A stretch of 64,000 nt of DNA from Rutidosis leptorrhynchoides (GCF_046630445.1 NC_092333.1:714193001-714257000); one strand, 5' to 3'. Counted from the first letter of the stretch, positions 24,474 through 35,010 are shown. The notes: a model not told the origin generated them from the letters alone. Translations and numbers: made by a program.

Positions 24474-24590
24474 ATGTCATCATCAAAAGTTAGGCACATC
24501 AATTTACTCATACGTGTATTCATATGTTACAATCTTATTCAACGTTCAAAGCAAACTATAATCGGATCCTCACGATCCAGATTAAATTAA
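24474..24590 (+). CDS. Leader short ORF, 38 codons
   Basis: ATG at 24,474, TAA at 24,588-24,590, ending 43 bases before the primer site. The same frame stays open in common-region copies c, d and e despite substitutions. Leader short ORFs that steer ribosome shunting or reinitiation are known in caulimoviruses; that this one does so is inference. It has no recognisable domain. Confidence 0.4.
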   Translation: MSSSKVRHINLLIRVFICYNLIQRSKQTIIGSSRSRLN

Positions 24591-24633
24591 ACATAATATA
24601 ATTCCGCACAAATTTGAAACGTCGTTTTGACCC

Positions 24634-24646
24634 TGGTATCAGAGCC
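24634..24646 (+). other. Pararetrovirus primer binding site, component 1
   Basis: TGGTATCAGAGCC, complementary to initiator tRNA-Met, the usual start of minus-strand DNA in Caulimoviridae. Confidence 0.85.
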
Positions 24647-24748
24647 TAGCAGCACGATTCAAGAAAAGTAGTTGCACCTTCAGAATTCTGCATCAAAAGC
24701 AATCAAGAAAAAAAACTCAGGTATGCTTACAAACTCAAAAATTGAAAT

Positions 24749-26052
24749 ATGAGTAATATTGAAGAACAAGTTGAAACTTTAACCAAACTAATGGCAGCTT
24801 TAGATATACCTGAAACAAACGAAGAAGCAGATATAATATTTAATTATAGTTCAGAAGAAGAAAATCCTTATACACAATATAATTTTGCTCAAAAACGAAA
24901 AAAATCTGATATTGAAGAAGAAAATCTAAGACAATTTGATTATAAGCCACCATCACCAACTGAAAATTATTTATATCAACAAAATATGATAAGAAGTAAA
25001 ATGAATAAATGGGAACAAATACCACCACAGTACATACCTAAAGTACCTATAATAAATACTAACGATGAAATTTTAAATATTGACTGTGAAACGAATATAG
25101 AAGAAAGAATACAAGATTGGTATAACAAAATGAGCTCACAAATTCAACTAACTAATGAACTAAAAGAACTCTCACCCATAGAATTGTTAAACTTTATAAT
25201 TCATAAAACTTCAGGAAATGTCTTTAGATATTTAGAATCTTGGACTGTTGAAGAAAGAGCTATGGTAGCATCAATCGATGCTATAGCAACATTTGAAAGT
25301 ATCGTAGAAAAAAATTGTCCAAGAATTTACAGGAAGGAATCCCAAAGTTGAGGTTTCTAATGAATTATTTAGAGAAATAGCTTTTTGGCATATAACTAAT
25401 TTAAAAATATGCAATATGTACTACCTTAAACCCTACATATGTGAATTCTCTGAGCAATATTACAAATTAAGTGCCTCACAAAAGAAAATAGCACTAGATA
25501 TGTTTTTTAACAAATTACCTGAATCAGTTGCCACAAGAATTAAAGATGACTACAATACTAGAGATAAGTCAAAAATTGAAGATAGTCTAGGAGCACGCAT
25601 TACTGAAGTAAAAACTTGGATGAAAAGTGAATGTTTAAAAGAAAAAGCTAGAAGAGAAGCACATGTAAAACTCTATTGTAAAATTCAAAGTAACCAAGTT
25701 CGAAGATATGGCTGTGAGAAGCCTAAAAAATGGAAAAAGAAACCATATAAATCTAGGTATAAGAAATCTTATAAAAATAATGAACAAAGATATTTTAGAA
25801 ATAAAAATCAGCACAGACAAAAATATCCGAAACAAGAAGATTCTAAAGAACAATATTGTCCATCTAAAAAAAAGACTGCAGATGCTGGCTATGCCATGAA
25901 ATAGGACATTACGCAAATAATTGTCCAAAAAGGGAGAAAAGAGAGAAACAGAAATATTAAAAATCGCTTATGACCTAGGATACGAACCTTTAGAAGATTC
26001 TGAGATAGACTCTGATATAGAAATCTATGCATACACTAGTGAAGATGAATAA
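24749..26052 (+). pseudogene. Pararetrovirus coat protein (broken)
   Basis: Three frames in succession make one coat protein: 24,749-25,351, then 25,330-25,904, then the tail to the TAA at 26,050-26,052. The first frame breaks near an A7 run at about 25,308. The second breaks at an A8 run near 25,867, just before the CCHC zinc finger (25,876-25,917, in a different frame). A further shift lies between the finger and the acidic tail. The order acidic N-terminus, conserved core, Lys-rich stretch, CCHC finger, acidic C-terminus is the standard caulimovirid coat layout. The shifts at A runs look like decay, not programmed frameshifting. Confidence 0.82.
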
Positions 26053-28018
26053 AAAAGAAATAAATCCAAACGCAACTTTTATTACAGTCTTTGTTGATCA
26101 TAAACCGTTATTAGCATATATAGACTCTGGATCGACGATGTGTTTTGGAAAGAAAAAATCTTTTAAAAATTGGGAAAAACTAAAAAAACCTTTAGAAATT
26201 ATTGTTGCTGACAAATTCGTACACAATATTTGGTATGTCAGTAAAATGGTTTTTATTGTCATAGAAAAACATACATTTATTGCACCAACTATTTATATGC
26301 ATGACTCTGGAGTAGATCTAATAATTGGAAATAACTTCTTAAAATTATATCAACCATTTATACAAACCACTGAAAGCATTAGCCTAAGGCATCCTAAAAC
26401 AAAAAAAATGGTTTCCATACCAATTAAAAAGACAAAAGAAGGCATACGATCTATAGCACAAAATATAAAATTTCAAATAGAAATGATTTATCTTTTAACA
26501 AAAGAAAACCTTGAAGAAACCCTAAAAGATGTATGTAGCGAAAACCCTTTAGATATAAAAAATACTAACGATCAGTTAATCACTATTAAATTAAAAAATC
26601 CACATGATGAAATAAACGTATCTAATAAAATTCCTTATAGCATAAAGGACGTTAAAGAATTCAAAGAAGAATGTCAACAACTTCTTGAAAAAGGAATTAT
26701 AAGAGAAAGCAAAAGTCCTCATTCAGCACCCGCTTTTTATGTAGAAAATAAAAATGAAATAAAACGAGGCAAAAGAAGAATGGTTATAAATTATAAAAAA
26801 ATGAATGATGCTACAATTGGTGATTCATATAAATTACCTCGAAAAGACTATATTTTAGAAAAAATAAAAGGAAGTACTCTTTTTAGCACTTTCGATGCAA
26901 AATCTGGTTATTGGCAATTAAGACTTGATGAAAGTACTAAACCCTTAACAGCTTTTTCTTGTCCTCCGCAAAAACATTACGAATGGAATGTTTTACCTTT
27001 TGGGTTAAAACAAGCACCATCAATTTATCAAAGGTTTATGGATAACAGTTTACAGGGATTAGAAGACATATGTCTCGTTTATATCGATGATATTATTGTT
27101 TTTACTAGTGGAAATAAACAGGTACACATTGATGCAGTTTTCAGAGTCCTACAAAGGATAAAAGAAAAAGGAATAATTTTATCTCAGAAAAAATCAAAAC
27201 TTTTACAAACAGAAGTTGAATATCTAGGATTAAATATTTTAAAAAATAGGGAAATCTCTCTAATTAATACCACACAAGAAAAGCTAAACCTTTTTCTGGA
27301 TAAGTTAGAGAATCGAAAACAAATCCAAAGATTTCTTGGATGTTTAAATTATATTGCTGAACAAGGCTTTCTGAAAAATTTAGCAAAAGATAGTAAGATT
27401 TTGCAGAAAAAACTTTCTGAAAAAATTAAATGAAATTGGATACAATCTGACACAGAATTGGTCCAAAAAATTAAAAAATCAGTACAATATCTTCCAGCAT
27501 TAAATAATCCAGAAACAAAAGATTTTTTGATCATAGAAACTGATGCATCAGATGATATATGGGCAGGATGTATGAAAGCAATTAAAAATGGCAAGCAACT
27601 ACTTGGGCTAGACATTGATGGAAATCAAGTCAACCCCACTCATGCATTAGCTCAATCGAGCATTGGACAATCCTCTGTTTTTAAAACAGATAAGCACGAA
27701 CAAAAATTATGCAAATATATTTCAGGAACATTCACATCTACAGAACAAAGATACAGCACTCATGAAAAAGAGACATTAGCTTGTCTTAACACTCTTAAAA
27801 AATGGAAAATCGATTTATTACAAACAAGATTCGAGTTACGAACAGGCTCCAAATATGTAACTGGATTCTGGCGATACAAATTACAAGCAGATCTTGGTAG
27901 AGGACGCCTAATACGTTGGCAACTACAATTACACCAGTATTATCCATATATTCGTTACATAAAAAGTGATAACAACATTATTGCAGACACTCTCACCAGA
28001 GAATGGAAGCCATCTTAG
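26045..28018 (+). pseudogene. Pararetrovirus protease-RT-RNase H polyprotein (one nonsense codon)
   Basis: 657 codons from the ATG at 26,045, which overlaps the coat stop by eight bases (a layout that fits reinitiation). The aspartic protease has DSGS with Asp at residue 27. RT holds the paired catalytic Asp at residues 348-349 in a YIDD box. RNase H follows with its Asp and Glu motifs and ends near the TAG at 28,016-28,018. A single TGA at 27,431-27,433 lies at the RT/RNase H border; the frame continues unchanged after it. No integrase is present. An upstream in-frame ATG at 26,027 exists, but the coat overlap favours 26,045. Confidence 0.88.
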
Positions 28019-28470
28019 AACATGTCCTTCTTCAGATACAGCAAAGACAAGTACAAATACAAGCACTTCAACAACAAATGTCAATTTTTCAGGGGGAGGA
28101 GGAGGAATTACAACAAATTTTTTCACTCCTTTCAGAAAAACTACAATTAAAAAATGAAGCATCAAATATTACTTTTCAAGAAACGGCACCCTCAAAATCA
28201 TTCAACAAACCTCAAGAAGAAACAGATGCTCAAGTTCTAAAATTTTTAAAACGATATAGTCAAGATTCGTATGTTGATAAAAGAGGCAATATATGGACAG
28301 TACATGCAGAATCAAACAATGGATTCAAATTCTGGGCAAATTACGGAACACAACATAAAGTCGACGATCCAACTCCAACTCCAACAGGTTGGATATCAGA
28401 AGATGAACAAACACCAAACAAATTACCAGAAGAATGGAAAGATTTCGCGGATTCAGAAAGAGGCATTTAA
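28003..28470 (+). CDS. Component 1 terminal ORF: coiled-coil protein sharing its start with viroplasmin
   Basis: 155 codons, intact, overlapping the end of pol by 16 bases. The first ~35 residues form a Gln-rich coiled coil that matches the first ~35 residues of the viroplasmin ORF at 32,853, including the shared MEA start and a SIFQ...EEE block. The rest has Trp/Asn-rich and Pro/Thr stretches and does not align by eye to the viroplasmin core. It may be a truncated or replaced second viroplasmin-type protein, or a distinct product. Function not known. Confidence 0.65.
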   Translation: MEAILEHVLLQIQQRQVQIQALQQQMSIFQGEEEELQQIFSLLSEKLQLKNEASNITFQETAPSKSFNKPQEETDAQVLKFLKRYSQDSYVDKRGNIWTVHAESNNGFKFWANYGTQHKVDDPTPTPTGWISEDEQTPNKLPEEWKDFADSERGI

Positions 28471-28493
28471 ATCTCCAACTCTTGTCATTTTCA

Positions 28494-29240
28494 GCGTGGG
28501 AGGGATGCAGTCTAAAGATAACAACGAATATATTAGTGGACCCCAGTGGACCTCATCAATAATGTAACATTATGTAACGTGTCCTTGTAATTATTGTATG
28601 TAAATACGTGTGTTTAATGTACTGGCCATGTGGGCTATAGGAACCAATAATGTAAGATAACGTGTATGGTTTATGTTTAAAGTTAAATAAGTGCGCGGGC
28701 CACAGCAATAATGTAAACGATCAATAATGTAATCGATCATAGTGCGTGGGTCCCAGAACATCTGTAAATAGTATTATGGCTCGCCTATAAAAGGAAGCCT
28801 TAGTTGTCATTTGTAATCAGGTTAAGTTTGATAATAAACCTCACTGGTTTCTTTCTGTTGAGTCTTTTAGATTCTGAATAGCAGAGCCCCCGTCGTTGAG
28901 TCCTAACTGGTTCTGAATAGCAACACCGTCGTTGAGTCTTTACCGGTTCTGAATAGCGACACCTATCCAAGCATTATATATATTCATAATCTCAGTATAC
29001 GTTTAGCACACAAATCCTTCATTATATCAATCGTCCATTTACTTATCCAAAAAGATAAAGTTAGGCATATGTCATCATCAAAAGTTAGGCACATCAATTT
29101 ACTCATACATGAATTCATATGTAACAATCTTATTCAACGTTCAAAGCAAACTATAATCGGATCCTCACGATCTAGATTAAATTAAACATAATATAATTCC
29201 GCACAAAGTTGAAACGTCGTTTTGACCCTGATACCAGATT
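28494..29240 (+). repeat. Pararetrovirus common region, copy c (end of component 1)
   Basis: Starts at GCGTGGGAGGG and has TATA at 28,786-28,793, AATAAA, triple repeat and leader ORF. It ends in a mutated primer site (two changes, TGATACCAGA) at about 29,229-29,239, where it jumps into the middle of the component 1 terminal ORF. Confidence 0.85.
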
Positions 29241-29614
29241 TTTTCACTCTTTTCAGAAAAACTACAATTAAAAAATGAAGCATTAAATATTACTTTTCAA
29301 GAAACGGCACCCTCAAAATCATTCAACAAACCTCAAGAAGAAACAGATGCTCAAGTTCTAAAATTTTTAAAATGATATAGTCAAGATTCGTATGTAGATA
29401 AAAGAGGCAATATATGGGCAGTGCATGCAGAATCAAACAATGGATTCAAATTCTGGGCAAATTACGGAACACAACATAAAGTCGACGATCCAACTCCAAC
29501 TCTAACAGGATGGATATCAGAAGATGAACAAACAGCAAAAAAATTACCAAAAGAATGGAAAGATTTCACGGATTCAGAAAGAGGCATTTAAATCTCCAAC
29601 TCTTGTCATTTTCA
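29240..29614 (+). pseudogene. Duplicate tail of the component 1 terminal ORF
   Basis: Repeats 28,123-28,493 at high identity, with one CGA to TGA stop. It is joined directly to a primer site on its left and to common region d on its right. This is what a component 1 circle missing the leader end, coat and pol genes would look like. Confidence 0.8.
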
Positions 29615-30467
29615 GCGTGGGAGGGATGTAGTCTAAAGATAACAACGAATATATTAGTGGATCCCAGTGGACCTCATCAATAATGTAACATTATGTAACG
29701 TGTCCTTGTAATTATTGTATGTAAATACGTGTGTTTAATGTACTGGCCATGTGAGCCATAGGAACCAATAATGTAAGATAACGTGTATGATTTATGTTTA
29801 AAGTTAAATAAGTGCGCGGGCCACAGTAATAATGTAAACGATCAATAATGTAATCGATCGTAGTGCGTGGGTCCCAGAACTTCTGTAAATAGTATTATGG
29901 CTCGCCTATAAAAGGAAGCCTCGGTTGTCATTTGTAATCAGGTTAAGTTTGATAATAAACCTCACTGGTTTCTTTCTGTTGAGTCTTTTAGATTCTGAAT
30001 AGTAGAGCCCCCGTCGTTGAGTCCTAACCGATTCTGAATAGCGACACCGTCGTTGAGTCTTAACTGATTCTGAATAGCGACACCTATCTAAGCATTATAT
30101 ATATTCATAATCTCAGTATACGTTTAGCACACAAATCCTTCATTATATCAATCGTCCATTTACTTATCCAAAAGGATAAATTTAGGCATATGTCATCATC
30201 AAAAGTTAGGCACATCAATTTACTCATACATGAATTCATATGTAACAATCTTATTCATCGTTTAAAGCAAACTATAATCGGATCCTCACGATCTAGATTA
30301 AATTAAACATAATATAATTCCGCACAAAGTTGAAACGTCGTTTTGACCCTGGTATCAGAGCTAGCAGCACGATTCAAGAAAAGCAGTTGCACCTTCAGAA
30401 TTCTGCATCAAAAGCAATCAAGAAAAAACACTCAGGTATACTTACAAACTTATTCTTAAATAACAAA
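29615..30467 (+). repeat. Pararetrovirus common region, copy d (leader of component 2)
   Basis: TATA at 29,907-29,914, AATAAA, triple repeat, leader ORF, primer site TGGTATCAGAGC at 30,350-30,361, and the shared stretch to about 30,451. Sequence then differs from component 1. Confidence 0.85.
30350..30361 (+). other. Pararetrovirus primer binding site, component 2
   Basis: Same tRNA-Met site and same ~85 downstream bases as in component 1. Confidence 0.85.
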
Positions 30468-31379
30468 ATGACTAAAACTCAAGAGGAAGTATCTAATGAA
30501 ATAATAGAAGGTATTACCACTATTAATGATATCGAAGATGAATCTGGTTTCATGGCTGATATCATGATAAACAGAAAAGCAATAAGATAAACAAATTTTA
30601 CATTATCTGAAAAACATAACTTTGATAATAATAGAAAAATTAAAGATATTTTCTCAAGAAAAAATATTACTTATTTTGGAAAAATGATTGAAGAAGAACC
30701 TGTACCTATTGAGCAAACAAAAGGAGATATATTAATTCCTATAATCAATAGAAAACAAATAAGCGATAGAATTAAACAAATGAATGAAAAAAATAGAACT
30801 AAAATAGCTTATGTACACATAACAACCATACAAATTATATTCAAAAGTACCTTCATGGGATGCAATACACCTATTGAATTAGAATTAAGAGACGATAGAA
30901 TAATTGATAAACATGAAAGTATAATAGCAAAAGGAAAAGGAAATTTAGCTGAAGGAAAAATTAAGTTCGATGTAAACATTCAATTAGGTTTAAGTCTGAA
31001 AGATAAAGATCTAAACAAAATCATTACAATAAGATATGAATTATTAAGAAGAAATTTTATGTATAAAGGAAATCACCCTTTTACGGTTACATATCAAATT
31101 AATTATGCATTAACAAATTCTCATCACAGTATTACTTTTAAAACTGATGATAGAATAAATATAGATAAACTTTTTGAACCTCTATTAAGCCTAGAAACAC
31201 CAAAAGTATTTACTATCCAAAGATATATCGAAAAAGGGAAATCAACTTTAGAATTACCATCTGTTTGGATACCACGTATAGAAAAACCAATTTCCATTAC
31301 AACAGGTGAAACATCTAGTGAAAATAATGAAATAAAAGATTTAAAACAAATGATACGAACTCTAAGTCAACGAATTTAA
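30468..31379 (+). pseudogene. Pararetrovirus movement protein (30K type), one nonsense codon
   Basis: 303 codons from the ATG at 30,468 to TAA at 31,377-31,379, with one TAA at 30,588-30,590 about 40 codons in. The central part carries the 30K-superfamily pattern: beta-rich stretch, then a Gly, then the hydrophobic run ending in an invariant-type Asp-Arg (near residue 142). Length is close to caulimovirus movement proteins. In the family it forms tubules through plasmodesmata. Next ORF starts within its stop codon (TAATG). Confidence 0.8.
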
Positions 31380-31702
31380 TGAATAAACTTGGTAGTATAG
31401 TTTTTAGTAAATTCAGAAACATAACTCCTAAAATAATATATAGTGAAACACTAGAATTAGAATTAGAATTAGAATTAGAAGTAATTAACCACGAACATAA
31501 AACTTATCAACTAGAATATATAAAGGCTGAAAATTACGATAAAAATAAACTCGAAATATTATATTCTAAAATATCTGAAAAAATTAAAAAAGATGAAGAA
31601 TTATCCATAGTTGATAATTATAACAACGAAGCAAGAAAAAGATTTCAGAAGAAAATATGGAACCAACAAATAAAATTAGACTTAAAAAATCATGAGTTCT
31701 AA
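31379..31702 (+). CDS. Component 2 small ORF after the movement protein
   Basis: 107 codons, open, ATG overlapping the movement protein stop by one base. Contains a short Leu-Glu repeat (LELELELELE) from an expanded hexamer and a Lys/Glu-rich coiled-coil-like second half. Position matches the insect-transmission-factor slot of caulimoviruses, but I see no diagnostic motif. Function unassigned. Confidence 0.5.
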   Translation: MNKLGSIVFSKFRNITPKIIYSETLELELELELEVINHEHKTYQLEYIKAENYDKNKLEILYSKISEKIKKDEELSIVDNYNNEARKRFQKKIWNQQIKLDLKNHEF

Positions 31703-31961
31703 AAGACAAATTAGTTGTTCATCAAAAAATTCAGTACTAAATTCCATTATAAAAAATTATTGGGAAATAATTTCTAGAATGTATAAAAATATTGAAGAAA
31801 TCGAAAAAACCTTAATTAAAGAAAAATCATATCCATATTACAGACAGATAGAAAAAATTAAAGATCTAGAAACACGGATTCTTTTTTATAAACGAGCTAT
31901 TAAATCTCTACATATAATGATTAAAGACCATTCATCCACGTTGTCATATTCAACTTGTTAA
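31692..31961 (+). CDS. Component 2 small coiled-coil ORF
   Basis: 89 codons, open, ATG overlapping the previous stop (ATGAGTTCTAA). Rich in Ile, Lys, Glu with heptad spacing. Loosely similar in pattern (IEEIEK / IEEYEK) to the broken ORF at 32,399. Function unknown. Confidence 0.45.
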   Translation: MSSKRQISCSSKNSVLNSIIKNYWEIISRMYKNIEEIEKTLIKEKSYPYYRQIEKIKDLETRILFYKRAIKSLHIMIKDHSSTLSYSTC

Positions 31962-31967
31962 AAATTC

Positions 31968-32383
31968 ATGGATTTATCAAATATTAAAATTGGAAAAGAA
32001 GGAATCACATCCAACAAACCATTTATACCATTTAATCAAACACTTTTCGAAATACCAAAAAATTTACCCGATGAATCAATTTACAAGATTGATGTAGAAA
32101 ATATTTTAGAAAAACCTATATGAGAAAAAGTAGAAATATTAAACTCCACATTAAATAATATTATAGAAATTCTAAGTTTTCTAGCATTAAGACAACTTCC
32201 AGAAATAAAAGAACAATTTTAGAAAATATAAACAAAATAAAAATAGTAAAACAAGACACTAATCATGAACATGCCAGCACAAGTGCTATAAAATATGAAG
32301 ATACAGAAGAATTTTATGCAGATCAAGAAGAATCGAGTTCAAGAAAAAGGCATAAAATAGTACCACCTCTTCGCATAACATAA
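31968..32383 (+). pseudogene. Component 2 ORF resembling virion-associated protein (broken)
   Basis: Starts MDLSNIKIGKEG at 31,968, meets a TGA at 32,121-32,123, and continues in frame with a helical, Leu/Ile-rich part. It then shifts frame near 32,220 to end in an acidic stretch and a basic, Pro-containing tail (SRKRHKIVPPLR). A coiled coil followed by a basic Pro-rich end is the layout of the caulimovirid virion-associated protein, which binds coat protein and DNA. Assignment rests on layout and position only. Confidence 0.45.
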
Positions 32384-32398
32384 TAAAAATGTTTTACC

Positions 32399-32641
32399 AT
32401 GGATTCTAAAATTCAAATGAATAATTTTTCAAATAAACTTTGGAAGAATCTTATAAATGAAAGCTAGGAAAGAATTTCACAATCAACTAAAAATATTGAA
32501 GAATATGAAAAATATCTTGAAGAAGAAAAAGACGCTGAAGGCATAGAACTTTTATCATCTATTATTAGCATACACAAATAATTAGTAAACAGCTCTTTAA
32601 AAAATATTGAAGAAATTTCAGCAAAGCTAGTAATCTGTTAA
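32399..32641 (+). pseudogene. Component 2 coiled-coil ORF (two stops)
   Basis: 80 codons from MDSKIQMNNF with TAG at 32,465-32,467 and a TAA after IISIHK. Glu/Lys/Ile-rich helical sequence. Possibly a diverged duplicate of the 31,692 ORF. The 32,642-32,852 gap after it has no ORF; it holds two copies of a short ACAACTCTT..GAGTA repeat and may contain a promoter for the viroplasmin, which cannot be shown here. Confidence 0.4.
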
Positions 32642-32852
32642 GCACACATTGCTTTGGGCAAACATTCTATGCAAAATCTATCTTCAAGTAATATTCATTA
32701 TGAATTATAAGCTCGATGAAGACAAGATCATATTCATGAAAACAACTCTTTTGAGTATATGAAAAGCAAACAACTCTTACGAGTACATGAAATAGCTTTT
32801 TAAAGTAAAAAGCACCAAAAGCATACACAATATTTTTACAGGTATTTCAACA

Positions 32853-34182
32853 ATGGAAGCAGTCATCAAGCAGATTCAACACCAATTACAACAAAAAAGA
32901 GAACAGATTCAAACACAACAACGACAACTATCAATTTTTCAGAGGGAGGAGGAGAAATTACTATAAACCTTAAACATTTTAACCCAACAAAAATCAGTCA
33001 AAAAAGAAACCCTGGAAAAAATCAAGGAAGAATCACCTTCGTTAACAACACCCTCATCATCCACATCAACACAAACACCAAATTCACAAACACCACATAA
33101 ACCAACTATCATTAACTTAGAAGAACCAGAAACACCAAAAAAACAAAGCTGGTATGAAATGACTGAAGAAGAAGAACAATCTCAACAAACCTCATATCCA
33201 GAAGAACCAAAGAAAAAATGGTATGTCATTTTTGACGGACCATCCAAAGGAATATACAACAACTGGGCAACAGCAAATTAGTTTATATTAGGCAGAAGCG
33301 TAACACATAAAAGTTACAAAACTCTAGAAGCAGCAAAGGTAGCATTCAATGAAGCATATAAAACAATAGCAACTCAACCAGCCAATGAAGCAAAACGTTT
33401 AGGATCGGGAATGGTTAATCTCAACCATTATTTTTTATGGTCATACAGCAAGTCTAAATGCCATGAATAGGATGAAAAATATTCTCTCTACAACAGAAAA
33501 AGAAGATAAGAAGAAACCATCCACACACAGTTTTCAAAGGTTATGGGATAACCTTGTGAATTACAACCAAAATTACGCAACAATGATGTTCTATCCCAAA
33601 AATAGAAAAACTGGCCCTAAAGCAGTTTTCTTACCAGAAGCATCACCATTAACAATATCAGAATATTTCGTCCATGGATTAATTAATACCTTATATATCG
33701 ATGGAAGAACACTTCATGAAATCAAGGAACTCCCTCAAAGAATGCAAGAAGCAATAACCAGATACAGAGACAATTTTGCAAAAGAAAGAGAAATATTTCT
33801 TAGAATGCATTCAAGCTACCCAATATTTAACGAAGACCAATAGTTACTTGTCCCATCATTTACAATAACATATCTCGGAGTAAGCAATGGTAATTATCCA
33901 ACAAGAGACAAAGCATTAAAAATAACTCCAACAATCGATCATCTGGTGTCATCACTAGCAGGAGTTTATTTCGGATCCTCAAAAATAGGAAATGGCCAAG
34001 AACAGCAAGAAAATATGAGAATCAATTACGTTCACAAAAATGTCTTAATCTACTCAAGCACTATTGAAAAAATTGATACAAAAGGTCTCAATCTAATCAA
34101 CAATTTTGAAGAACCCTTTGAAGCATTCACAGGACAACTTTCTGCTCTTCCAAAAGATATAAAAAGGCATTTATGTAAATAG
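32853..34182 (+). pseudogene. Pararetrovirus viroplasmin / translation transactivator (broken)
   Basis: Starts with a Gln-rich coiled coil at 32,853, then a Ser/Thr/Pro-rich linker. A viroplasmin/RNase H1-N-type domain follows around 33,220-33,400, recognisable from WYVIFDGPSKGIYNNW and the later SHK-type motif. Stops lie at 32,964, 33,279, 33,841 and 34,180. The frame changes near 33,440. After the last stop a CEYC pair is still readable to about 34,248. In caulimoviruses this protein forms inclusion bodies and allows reinitiation on polycistronic RNA. It is clearly not functional here. Confidence 0.8.
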
Positions 34183-34271
34183 ATATCTAGGGCACCAAGG
34201 CACAGTTGCGAATACTGTCAAGAAGAAGACACATTCCTAGCATCATAATTTCCAACATTTGTCTTTTTTCA

Positions 34272-35010
34272 GCGTGGGAGGGATGTAGACTAAAGATAAC
34301 AACGAATATATAAGTGGACCCCAGTGGACCTCATCAATAATGTAACATTATGTAACGTGTCCTTGTAATAATTGTATGTAAATACGTGTGTTTAATGTAC
34401 TGGCCATGTGGGCTATAGGAACCAATAATGTAAGATAACGTGTATGGTTTATGTTTAAAGTTAAATAAGTGCGCGGGCCACAGCAATAATGTAAACGATC
34501 AATAATGTAATCGATCGTAGTGCGTGGGTCCCAGAGCATCTGTAAATAGTATTATGGCTCGCCTATAAAAGGAAGCCTCGGTTGTCATTTGTAATCAGGT
34601 TAAGTTTGATAATAAACCACACTGGTTTCTTTCTGTTGAGTCTTTTAGATTCTGAATAGCAGAGCCCCCGTCGTTGAGTCCTAACCGATTCTGAATAGCG
34701 ACACCGTCGTTGAGTCTTAACCGATTCTGAATAGCGACACCTATCTAAGCATTATATATATTTATAATCTCAGTATACGTTTAGCACACAAATCCTTCAT
34801 TATATCAATCGTCCATTTACTTATCCAAAAGGATAAAGTTAGGCATATGTCATTATCAAAAGTTAGGCACATCAATTTACTCATACATGAATTCATATGT
34901 AACAATCTTATTCAACGTTCAAAGCAAACTATAATCGGATCCTCACGATCTAGATTAAATTAAACATAATATAATTCCGCACAAAGTTGGAACGTCGTTT
35001 TGACCCTGGT
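34272..35010 (+). repeat. Pararetrovirus common region, copy e (end of component 2)
   Basis: Starts GCGTGGGAGGG; TATA at 34,564-34,571; AATAAA; triple repeat; leader ORF. Ends at the first bases of the primer site (CCCTGGT), which merge into the GGT microsatellite. Confidence 0.85.

Larger units (their letters stand above)
23899..24748 (+). repeat. Pararetrovirus common region, copy b (leader of component 1)
   Basis: Full common region: promoter part, TATA (24,191-24,198), AATAAA, triple repeat, 38-codon leader ORF (24,474-24,590), and primer site (24,634-24,646). It then continues through a stretch shared with component 2 up to about 24,737. Component-specific sequence starts only ~12 bases before the coat protein ATG. 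Confidence 0.85.
23461..35010 (+). mobile_element. Endogenous pararetrovirus block (caulimovirus-like, apparently two components)
   Basis: Contains coat protein, protease-RT-RNase H, movement protein and viroplasmin homologues, all on the plus strand, with tRNA-Met primer sites and a repeated common region. There is no integrase and there are no LTRs, which separates it from the Ty3 elements around it. The gene set with viroplasmin points to the caulimovirus/soymovirus side of Caulimoviridae. Coding parts carry several stops and frameshifts, so it is an old, inactive copy. The left end is cut by element B; the right end runs into a GGT microsatellite exactly at the primer site. Confidence 0.88.

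Noticed and set aside
24700-24730. Splice donor CAG|GTATGC after the primer site, shared by both components
   Set aside because: A possible donor, but I could not find a matching acceptor or any other support, and the component 2 copy reads GTATAC.
25860-25880. Programmed frameshift at the A8 run before the coat zinc finger
   Set aside because: Other shifts and stops lie nearby and coat proteins of this family are read in one frame, so plain decay is simpler.
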